From Prinia subflava (lineage: Eukaryota; Chordata; Aves; Passeriformes; Cisticolidae): 64,000 nt of DNA. The DNA lies in assembly GCF_021018805.1 (NCBI RefSeq), contig NW_026960613.1:1426001-1490000 (forward strand). Reading direction: 5' to 3'. Both the position numbers and the translations under genes were made by a program. Below are positions 47,470 through 56,336 of the stretch, piece by piece. Below the pieces are notes generated by a model. It was not told where the DNA came from and ran no database searches. It saw only the letters and a program-made list of their open reading frames with translations. How positions within the stretch are numbered: position 1 is the stretch's first letter; the number at the start of each line of letters is the position of its first letter.

Positions 47470-48504
47470 TTAATGGGCACCCTTTGATCTCAAGTCCCTT
47501 CTAGATGAATGAAAGTTAGAAAATTTAATTGGCAATATGGCTAATGAACAGTTAGGCTATAATTTTCATGTTGGCTCTTTTGACTTTCTGAACTGCTAAT
47601 GATTATTTAACAAAACATATTGCAATTACTTCTTAAGTCAGTGTGTGAGTAAGGTGGTCTTGAGAACAGAGCTTGATATTTTAAAGGCATATTTTGCATC
47701 TTTGAAACAGCAATGACTTGCATTTAACTGCAAATCGTGTGACACGGTAACATGCTTTAATGTACATAGTAATGTGTACATGTATCTGTGTTAATAGGTA
47801 TTATATATAGAAATATCTGTATAAGCATAGACATAGACACACATAGACAAGGAATACCTGAATTTTCATGCCTCTGACTATACAATGCATAAATTCACAA
47901 TCTTATTGAATGTAACACATGCCTAAACCACTAATGCTGCTGCCTTTAGCTGTTGTAAGAAAAATCATATTTCAAAAAAACAACTTCCAGTTTAGAGAAG
48001 CTCATTAGAATTTTACATATCAAAATGATCATGTGCCCTTAGATATATCAGACATCTAATTGTCAAGCACAGTAATGAATAGTATAGTGTTATAAGAACT
48101 CTACCCATTTTATGCCAAACTGTATAATCTGAAAAGAACACTGGCATAATTAGCTCATACATCTCACATATACCAGGCACTGGTAGCAAATTGTAGTGTT
48201 TCCTTATACCAGAGTATCTAACACACATTAAAAAAATGCTCCATTTCAGAGGCTGATAATCTAAAAGTACAAATGAATGGTCTTGTTAGTAATATGACTG
48301 CTGAATTCAGGATTTGGCACATTAGTAATATTTATGAGTTACTTCTTGGTAGCCGTATTAATTTTGAGCCTTGTCTGATAAATTGTTTTCCCTTTTCCAT
48401 GCTTTTGTATCATTAATCTATGATAAAAAATGGACTGGTTTATACAGATGCAATTTTACAGTGTAGCCACATATATATATGTATTTAAATGCAAATACCT
48501 ATGC
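47470..48504. other. No gene recognised
   Basis: AT-rich host DNA between the solo LTR and the CR1 5' end; no motif or repeat was identified. Confidence 0.5.
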
Positions 48505-48772
48505 ACCTGTGACTCAGGCAGGAGGAGGGTGCGGCTTCCTCCAGCAATTGTGAGGTGATTGAGAGGCTGATTGTAAGAGGCCTCTAGGGAGGGTGGCTGC
48601 CCAGAGCAGGCAAACAGGGGCGTGGCACAACTCTGAGGGCGTGGCAGTTTGCGTGGCAGTTTGCGCAGGCAGGGCAAGCAGGCGGGGTTGCAGGTTTCCC
48701 TGATTGTAAGGTTTGCTGTTGGTTGATTCCGGTGTTTCTGTTAGTTGGGTAGTTTTGGGGTTTCTGTATGTA

Positions 48773-49421
48773 ATGGTTTCTACACGGTCCAAAAGTGTAG
48801 TTAGTACAAGTGAATGTAACCAAACGGGACCTTTCAAAAAGGATGTGTCTGTACAGACCCATTCCTGTGTGGAGTGTTTCAGCTTATCAGTGTTCTCAGG
48901 GGGTGTTGAGGAGGAAACCTGCCTGGGGTGTGAACAGGTGAATGATCTCTTTTCACTGGTGATTGAACTTAAAGAGGAAGTTGAAAGACTAAGGAGTATC
49001 AGGGAAAGTGAAAGGGAAATAGACTGGTGGAGCTCAGCCCTCCCATCTGTAAGGGAGGCCCACCAAGACCCAGAGGACTCCTGTGCCTCCCGTTGTCAGG
49101 CAGTAGAAGGACACCTGGTAGATGAAGGGGAGTGGGAATGGGTCCCTGTGCAGGGAGGTAATAATAAAAATTCCTCCAGACCCCCATCCCCTAGCCAGGT
49201 GCCACTTCAGAATAGGTATGAGCTCCTGGATCTAGCGAGTCAGCCAGATGACTTAGAAGAAAATTATTTGCCTCCTAATTATGATTCATCTGTCAAACAG
49301 ATTACCACCTCTAACATCAAAAAGAAAAGAAGGGTAGTCGTAGTGGGTGACTCCCTTCTGAGGGGAACAGAGGGCCCCATATGTCGTCCGGACCCATCCC
49401 ACAGGGAGGTCTGCTGCCTCC
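48773..49421 (+). pseudogene. CR1 ORF1, N-terminal half
   Basis: The ATG at 48773 begins MVSTRSKSVV. Two CxxC pairs follow (SCVEC and CLGC, zinc-binding-like), then a charged coiled-coil-like stretch (LVIELKEEVERLRSIRESE). An acidic linker leads to VVVVGDSLLRGTE, the GDS catalytic block of the SGNH esterase domain known from CR1 ORF1. The frame is intact to the point where the provirus enters at 49422, after EVCCL. ORF1 proteins bind RNA and assist target-primed reverse transcription. The continuation lies at 55918-56334. Confidence 0.88.
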
Positions 49422-49960
49422 TGTCCTGGGGTGACAGGACATTTTCATGCTTTGTATCCCAAATCGTGTTTCTTTCTGTTCCCATGTTCTCAGTCTGTTT
49501 TGTCTATAGCTGAGCCCCTCCCCCGGCTGCTTGCTTTTTGCTTGATTGCTGCTAGCTTTAGGCTGCTTTTTTGCTGGCTTTGCTCTCTTGCTTTCTACTT
49601 TTTGCTTGCTTTTTGCCATTTTTCTGCTTTTGTGTTTCCCCTTCTTTCCTCCCTCCCTTCCCTTAAGACATCGGACCTGCTTCGGGCCCTGATTCGGGAA
49701 CATCAAGGGAAAACCCCCCGGAGTCTGCACCTGAAAGAAGCTTTGGCACCCTCCCCAGCAGAGACTGCTCACCCTCTCTTGGACTGGTGAACACATTTGT
49801 TGTCATCTCGGACTGTTTTTCTTGTGTTGGGGAGTGTTTTTTCGTTGTTTCTCAATAAACAAGTTTTTTCCACTTTTCCTCTGAGGAAATTCCTCCCGAA
49901 CCCGGTGGTGGGGGAGGGAGTTGTGGGGATTTTCCCCTAAATTTGTCCTAAACTAGGACA
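49422..49960 (+). mobile_element. 5' LTR of young class III provirus
   Basis: Begins TGTCCTGGGGTGACAGGACA and ends CCTAAACTAGGACA. AATAAA lies at 49854-49859. The pyrimidine-rich mid part has repeated GCTTTTTGCTTG-like units. Confidence 0.95.
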
Positions 49961-49968
49961 AACATTAT

Positions 49969-49986
49969 TGGTGGCCCATACGGGGA
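49969..49986 (+). promoter_or_regulatory. Putative tRNA primer binding site
   Basis: TGGTGGCCCATACGGGGA starts eight bases after the LTR end (spacer AACATTAT). The position and the TGG start fit a primer site; the tRNA is not assigned. Confidence 0.6.
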
Positions 49987-50063
49987 GAGAGACGATCATA
50001 CAAAGTGGAAAAAACTTTATTCTAATAATATTTTGGTTTCTGTTGTTTTGTGGGCATACTGGT

Positions 50064-52013
50064 ATGTCTCTTTTTGAAGGTATAATGTCATTTGGAGTGA
50101 AAGCCTGCCTCTATTTCTGGTCATTAGGGTTCTTTGAAGTTCTAATACCTTTGTGGTCCCTAGGTTTATTCTCTTATCCAGCAATAGCTCCGATATTGTC
50201 CCTGATGCATAGCTTTTGTAACCGTGGCGCGCTAACCAGAATATTTATCAGGCTGGGCTTGGTTGTGATAATTTGCAAGAGGTTTATAAAAATGTTATCG
50301 GTTCCAGGAATGTATGGTTCATGGTTGTGGTTGTGTACTCAGTTTGTTAGGGGAGAAGCAGGGGAGGAGGCTTTTCAGCCTTTGCTTTCCTTCTTCTCCT
50401 CCGAATTGTTTACATCTCTATTAGAAAATGTTTGGTCCTCCCTGACTGCCAAGGACACCATCTTTCTGGCATTTAATTTAGTAAGCTTTCTTTATACTGT
50501 CTGCAGTTTATATAAGATGAAGGCTGAGATTTCTAGAGGGGCTGGTGAGACTCCTGATTTAGGAGTAAAACCAAGGGTGAAGGATTCTGACTGGCGTGGG
50601 AATTGGGAGGATATAGGCCAAATTTTAAAGGAGTTTTCTGATCCTGTAGTCTGGGACTTTCCATCTGAACAAATTCAGAACCCAGCTGAAGTGGTAAAGT
50701 ATCTGAAAGAGAGGTGTCATGGTAACACTAAGGAGGAAAGGATCATTGCAGTGAGCTGGGCCCTGGCACATGCTTATCGCACCCTGCTAGATACTGTAGG
50801 GCAGCAGATAGAGGAAAGGGAACAGGGAGATAAATTAGTTACTGTCCCAGTCACTCAGGCTGCAGTAAACATCCCAGGCTCCAGGCCAGTAGTTAAACCA
50901 GACAGTAAGCCCCAACCAATGGCTGTTGCTGCAAATACAAAAGGTGGAAAGTGTAAAAGCAAGACTGACCAAAGGGTGGAGGATGATGATGATCCAAGAG
51001 AAGGACCATCACCAACATCAGAGACCACACCAAGTGGCACAGATTCCGGAGCCAATATTGATTCCTTCTCCCTGAAGGACCTTCGAGGCCTAAGGAAGGA
51101 TTATAGGCAACAGCCCGATGAGTCTATAATTAGTTGGCTAGTCCGCCTTTGGGATGCGGCAGGGGAGGCTACCATTCTGGATGGCACTGAAGCGAGGCAT
51201 TTAGGATCCCTGTCACATGATCCTGTCATCGACCAAGGCATGATGAGGAGGGCTAGCCCTCACAGCCTCTGGGAACGGGTCCTGGACAGCGTAGCACAAA
51301 GATACCTGTGTGCAGATGACCTCTATATTCAGCAGACACGGTGGAAGACCATAGAACAGGGGATCCAACGCCTGAGGGAGATGGCAGGGGTAGAGATCAT
51401 TTTTTCAGATGATATAACAACTAGGAATCCGGACTTTGTACCGTGCACACCTGTAATGTGGAGGAAACTTGTGCGCCTTGGGCCACCTGAATATGCTTCT
51501 GCTCTAGCAATAATGAAGCGGGATGAGATATATGAGACTGTGCTCGATATGGCAAAGAAGCTTCGGGCATATGCAGATGCTGTACATGGCCCGACTCATG
51601 CCAGAATTGCAGCTGTGGAAACACGACTGCAGAAATTAGAAGATAAAATAGAGGAAAGTCGTAAGAAACTCAGGGAAGAGATTAAGGAGGACCTCCTCCA
51701 AATCTCAGCTGTACAAATTAGAGGCCCTGGTATCCAACGCAGACGTTCCTCTGTTGGGGAGAGAAGGTACACCCCACGAGCAGAGTTGTGGTTCTTCCTA
51801 CGTGAGTCTGGAGAAAACATGAGGAGATGGGATGGGAAGCCTACTGCTGCTCTGGCACAACGGGTGTGTGAATTGAAGGAAGGTAGGAAAAGGGAAGCAG
51901 CTCCAGTTGCCCGTAGTCGAACTGTCAGGCATAATGATGATGATGACTTGTCCGATCCCCTTGAAGGAACCTCCAAGACATATGTCTCAGGAAAGAAGGA
52001 TTACCAGGCTTAG
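50064..52013 (+). CDS. Class III Gag polyprotein, open frame
   Basis: A complete open frame from ATG 50064 to TAG 52011-52013, 649 codons; the frame is open further upstream to the primer site but without an ATG. The first third is strongly hydrophobic, with stretches such as FFEVLIPLWSLGLFS and TIFLAFNLVSFLYTVCSL. The middle has ISWALAHAYRTLLDTVGQQIE and then a Ser/Thr/Pro-rich linker. The block SIISWLVRLWDAAGEATILDG resembles a capsid homology region. A coiled-coil-like stretch follows (VETRLQKLEDKIEESRKKL) and then basic sequence (RRRSSVGERR). No CCHC knuckle is present. It would form the particle core. The TAG lies in frame with pol, so suppression could give Gag-Pol. Confidence 0.88.
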   Translation: MSLFEGIMSFGVKACLYFWSLGFFEVLIPLWSLGLFSYPAIAPILSLMHSFCNRGALTRIFIRLGLVVIICKRFIKMLSVPGMYGSWLWLCTQFVRGEAGEEAFQPLLSFFSSELFTSLLENVWSSLTAKDTIFLAFNLVSFLYTVCSLYKMKAEISRGAGETPDLGVKPRVKDSDWRGNWEDIGQILKEFSDPVVWDFPSEQIQNPAEVVKYLKERCHGNTKEERIIAVSWALAHAYRTLLDTVGQQIEEREQGDKLVTVPVTQAAVNIPGSRPVVKPDSKPQPMAVAANTKGGKCKSKTDQRVEDDDDPREGPSPTSETTPSGTDSGANIDSFSLKDLRGLRKDYRQQPDESIISWLVRLWDAAGEATILDGTEARHLGSLSHDPVIDQGMMRRASPHSLWERVLDSVAQRYLCADDLYIQQTRWKTIEQGIQRLREMAGVEIIFSDDITTRNPDFVPCTPVMWRKLVRLGPPEYASALAIMKRDEIYETVLDMAKKLRAYADAVHGPTHARIAAVETRLQKLEDKIEESRKKLREEIKEDLLQISAVQIRGPGIQRRRSSVGERRYTPRAELWFFLRESGENMRRWDGKPTAALAQRVCELKEGRKREAAPVARSRTVRHNDDDDLSDPLEGTSKTYVSGKKDYQA

Positions 52014-54330
52014 AGGGGCCCTGCCTCTAGCCAGGTAGAGGTTAGGGAAAACCGAGTTTTTTGGACAGTATGGGTTCTATGGCCTGGCACATCAGAGCCA
52101 CAGAAATATAAAGCTTTGGTTGATACTGGTTCCCAGTGTACCCTAATGCCATCAGAACATGAGGGAACAGAACCTATTTCCATTGCTGGTGTGACGGGGG
52201 AATCACAAGAATTGACCCTGTTGGAAGCCAAGGTGAGCCTGACTGGGAAGGAGTGGCAGGAATATCCGATTGTGACTGGCCCAGAGGCTCCGAGTATTCT
52301 GGGCATAGACTATCTCAGGAATGGCTATTACAAAGACCCTAAGGGGTTCAGATGGGCTTTTGGAATAGCTGCCGTGGAGGCAGAGGGCATTAAGAAATTG
52401 AACACCTTGCCTGGACTGTCAGAGATCCCATCTGCAGTAGGACTCCTGAAGGTAGAAGAGCAACGAGTACCTGTTGCCACCTCGACAGTGCATCGCCGGC
52501 AGTATCGAACGAATCGAGATGCTGTGATCCCCATTCACAAGATGATCCGAGAGCTGGAGAGCCAAGGGGTGGTTAGTAAAACCCACTCACCCTTCAACAG
52601 TCCCATCTGGCCTGTGCATAAATCTGAAGGAGAATGGAGATTGACCGTGGATTACCGTGCTTTGAATGAAGTGACTCCACCGCTGAGCGCCGCTGTGCCG
52701 GACATGCTGGAACTCCAGTACGAGCTGGAGTCCAAGGCAGCAAAGTGGTATGCCACAATCGACATCGCTAATGCGTTTTTCTCCATTCCTCTGGCTGCAG
52801 AATGCAGGCCTCAGTTTGCTTTCACCTGGAGGGGCGTGCAGTACACCTGGAACCGACTGCCCCAGGGGTGGAAGCACAGTCCTACCTTCTGTCATGGACT
52901 GATCCAGACTACGCTAGAAAAGGGTGAGGCTCCAGAACATTTACAATACATTGATGATATCATTGTGTGGGGAAACACAGCAGCAGAAGTGTTTGAGAAA
53001 GGAGAGAAAATCATCCAAATTCTCCTGGAAGCTGGCTTTGCCATTAAGAAAAGTTAAGGGACCTGCTCGGGAGATCCAGTTCCTGGGAGTGAAGTGGCAA
53101 GATGGACGGCGCCAGATTCCTACTGATGTCATCAACAAAATCACAGCTATGTCCCCACCAACCAACAAGAAGGAAACACAAGCTTTCTTGGGTGCTATAG
53201 GTTTCTGGAGGATGCACATTCCTGAATACAGTCAGATTGTGAGCCCTCTTTACTTGGTTACCCGTAAGAAGAATGATTTCTATTGGGGCCCTGAACAGCA
53301 GCAAGCCTTTGCCCAGATCAAGCAGGAGATTGCTCATGCGGTAGCCCTTGGCCCCGTCAGGACAGGACCAGAGGTGAAGAACGTGCTCTACTCTGCAGCT
53401 GGGAACCATGGCCTGTCCTGGAGCCTTTGGCAGAAGGTGCCTGGTGAGACCCGAGGCCGACCATTGGGATTCTGGAGTCGGAGCTACAGAGGGTCTGAAG
53501 CCAACTACACCCCAACAGAGAAAGAAATCCTGGCCGCGTATGAAGGAGTCCAAGCCGCTTCAGAGGTGCTTGGTACGGAGGTACAACTCTTCCTGGCACC
53601 TCGACTACCCGTGCTGGGGTGGATGTTCAAAGGAAAGGTTCCCTCTACCCACCGTGCCACCAATGCTACATGGAGCAAGTGGATTGCCCTCATTACACAG
53701 CGCGCCCAAATTGGGAAACTAAATCGTCCTGGGATTTTGGAGGTAATTACAAATTGGCCTGAGGGTGAAAGCTTCAGTCTCACTGGTGAAGAGGGAGAAA
53801 AGCAAGTGACCCGTGCTGAAGAAGCTCCACCATATAACCAACTCCCAGCGGAAGACACACGCTACGCTCTTTTTACTGATGGTTCCTGTTGCCTTGTGGG
53901 GATGAACAGGAAGTGGAAAGCAGCCGTATGGAGCCCCACACGACAAGTTGCACAAGCTATCGAAGGAGAAGGTGGATCGAGTCAACTCGCAGAGCTCAAA
54001 GCCGTTCAGTTGGCCCTGGACATTGATGAAGCAGAGAAGTGGCCAAAACTTTACCTTTATACTGATTCCTGGATGGTAGCCAATGCTCTGTGGGGATGGC
54101 TGAAGAGATGGAAGGAGGCGAACTGGCAGCGCAGAGGAAAACCAATTTGGGCTGCTGAAGAATGGAAAGACATCGCTACCCGGTTAGAGAAACTACCTGT
54201 GAAGGTTCGCCATGTAGATGCCCATGTCCCTAGAAGCAGAGCTAATGAGGAGCAGCAGAACAATCAGCAGGTAGATCAGGCTGCAAAGATAGGGGAGTTG
54301 AAGATAGATCTTGACTGGGAGCACAAATGA
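52014..54330 (+). pseudogene. Class III protease, reverse transcriptase, RNase H
   Basis: It continues in the gag frame after the TAG. The protease loop LVDTGSQCTLMPS (about 52116) is intact, with YPIVTGPEAPSILGIDYL later. RT: SPFNSPIWPVHKSEGEWRLTVDYRAL, TIDIANAFFSIPL, LPQGWKHSPTFCHG and an intact YIDDIIVWG box near 52950. A 4-bp deletion relative to the older copy near 53052 shifts the frame inside RT. The second frame (to 54330) holds VKGPAREIQFLGVKWQ, GAIGFWRMHIPEYSQIV and RNase H with LFTDGSCC, SQLAELKAVQLAL, YTDSWMVANALWG and the final HVDAHVP. It ends in TGA 54328-54330. The only visible breaks are the frameshift and this terminal stop. Confidence 0.9.
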
Positions 54331-55119
54331 GAGCTGTTCCTAGCATGATGGGCCCATGATGCCTCAGGCCACCAGGGTAGAGATGCCACCTATAAGTGGG
54401 CACGAGACCGAGGGGTGGATCTAATCATGGATAGCATTTCTCAGGTTATTCATGACTGTGAGACATGTGCTGCCATTAAACAGGCTAAGCGGGTGAAGCC
54501 CCTCTGGTATGGGGGGCGGTGGTCCAAGTACAAGTATGGGGAGGCTTGGCAGATTGATTACATCACACTGCCTCAAACCCGCCAAGGCAAGCACCATGTG
54601 CTAACCATGGTAGAAACCACTATGGGATGGTTGGAAACCTACCCCGTGTCTCATGCTACAGCCCACAACACCATCCTGGGCCTTGAAAAGCAGGTCCTTT
54701 GGAGGCATGGTACTCCTGAGAGGATTGAGTCAGACAATGGGACTCATTTTAAAAATAATCTTATTAACACCTGGGCTAGGGAACATGGCATCGAGTGGGT
54801 GTACCACATCCCCTACCATGCACCAGCTGCAGGTGAAGTGGAGAGGTAGAATGGACTGTTAAAAACCACTTTGAAAGCACTGGGTGGGGGGTCTTTCAAG
54901 AACTGGGAGCAGCATTTAGCAAGAGCCACCTGGTTAGTTAACACTCGAGGTTCCACCAACCGAGCAGGTCCTGCCCAGTCTGAGCCCCTTAATATAGTAG
55001 ATGGAGATAAACTCCCAGTGGCCCATGTCAGAGGTTTGTTGGGGAAGACAGTATGGATTAAGGCAAACCCATTCGTGGGATTGTCTTTGCTCAAGGACCA
55101 GGTTATACCTGGTGGATAA
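54331..55119 (+). pseudogene. Class III integrase
   Basis: Same frame as RNase H. Zinc domain: HDASGH, then CETC (about 54355-54470). Core: WQIDYITLP with the first Asp, IESDNGTHF with the second, and GEVER with the Glu, so all three catalytic residues are present. Stops are TGA 54346-54348 and TAG 54847-54849, in addition to TGA 54328-54330 at the RNase H end. The TAG comes directly after the catalytic Glu. Ends with KTVWIKANPFVGLSLLKDQVIPGG. Confidence 0.9.
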
Positions 55120-55378
55120 TGCAGAAAGATGGGACAACCCGTTGTGTACCTCAGGGAGATCTGATTGTGGGATGATATCATTGTTCGCTGAGCATTACCA
55201 CCATTATCTGTACGTTAGATCATACAGATATGAGACAGAAGGAAACGTGAAAGTGTCAAAGGTCTGAGCAAGTAAGATGGAAGGAAATGTGTAAGTGTGG
55301 AAGGTTTGAGCAAGTGAGAAGAAAGGTTTTTTTCATTGTGTTCAGTAACATGTTCACGATATGGGATAAGGGGTGGAA
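55120..55378 (+). other. Class III 3' region with polypurine tract
   Basis: Contains no env-like frame. The last bases before the LTR, GGGATAAGGGGTGGAA (about 55363-55378), are purine-rich and fit a plus-strand primer tract. Confidence 0.65.
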
Positions 55379-55917
55379 TGTCCTGGGGTGACAGGACATT
55401 TTCATGCTTTGTATCCCAAATCGTGTTTCTTTCTGTTCCCATGTTCTCAGTCTGTTTTGTCTATAGCTGAGCCCCTCCCCCGGCTGCTTGCTTTTTGCTT
55501 GATTGCTGCTAGCTTTAGGCTGCTTTTTTGCTGGCTTTGCTCTCTTGCTTTCTACTTTTTGCTTGCTTTTTGCCATTTTTCTGCTTTTGTGTTTCCCCTT
55601 CTTTCCTCCCTCCCTTCCCTTAAGACATCGGACCTGCTTCGGGCCCTGATTCGGGAACATCAAGGGAAAACCCCCCGGAGTCTGCACCTGAAAGAAGCTT
55701 TGGCACCCTCCCCAGCAGAGACTGCTCACCCTCTCTTGGACTGGTGAACACATTTGTTGTCATCTCGGACTGTTTTTCTTGTGTTGGGGAGTGTTTTTTC
55801 GTTGTTTCTCAATAAACAAGTTTTTTCCACTTTTCCTCTGAGGAAATTCCTCCCGAACCCGGTGGTGGGGGAGGGAGTTGTGGGGATTTTCCCCTAAATT
55901 TGTCCTAAACTAGGACA
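55379..55917 (+). mobile_element. 3' LTR of young class III provirus
   Basis: 539 bp; no difference from the 5' LTR was found on base-by-base reading. It is followed by the duplicated CTCC. Confidence 0.95.
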
Positions 55918-56334
55918 CTCCCTAGGGCCCGGGTACAAAACATTACTGAGAGACTCCCTGGGCTGATTCAGCCCTCTGATTATTACCCACTGCTGATACT
56001 CCAGGCTGGCAATGATGAGATTGAAAAGAGGAGTATCAGGACAATTAAAAAGGATTTTAGGGCACTAGGTCAGATGATTAATAGGACAGGGGCACAGATA
56101 GTTTTCTCCTCTGTCCCCTTGGTGGCTGAGAAGAACGATGAAAGGAATAGAACTCACATAATCAACAAGTGGCTCAAAGGCCGGTGTTATAGGCAGAATT
56201 TCAGATTCTTTGATCATGGGGCAACTTTTATGGCACCTGGCCTGCTTAAACCAGATGGGTTCCATCTTTCTGTTAAAGGCAAAAGAATTTTAGCTAATGA
56301 ACTGGCAGATCTTGTTGAGAGGGCTTTAAACTAG
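55918..56334 (+). pseudogene. CR1 ORF1, C-terminal half
   Basis: Resumes the esterase domain at PRARVQNITERL. The GxND-type block reads ILQAGNDEIEKR and the final DxxH block reads KPDGFHLSVKG, so the GDS, GND and DxxH landmarks of an SGNH hydrolase are all kept across the two halves. It ends at TAG 56332-56334, three bases before ORF2. Split only by the provirus; no other break was seen. Confidence 0.88.
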
Positions 56335-56336
56335 GT

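Larger units (their letters stand above)
49422..55917 (+). mobile_element. Young class III (ERVL-like) provirus
   Basis: 6496 bp with two 539-bp LTRs that read as identical base for base, and a CTCC duplication (49418-49421 and 55918-55921) splitting CR1 ORF1. Internal order: primer site, gag, TAG, protease, RT, RNase H, integrase, short 3' region. There is no env gene; only about 260 bp separates integrase from the 3' LTR. Gag looks intact but pol carries one frameshift and three integrase-region stops. Confidence 0.95.
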
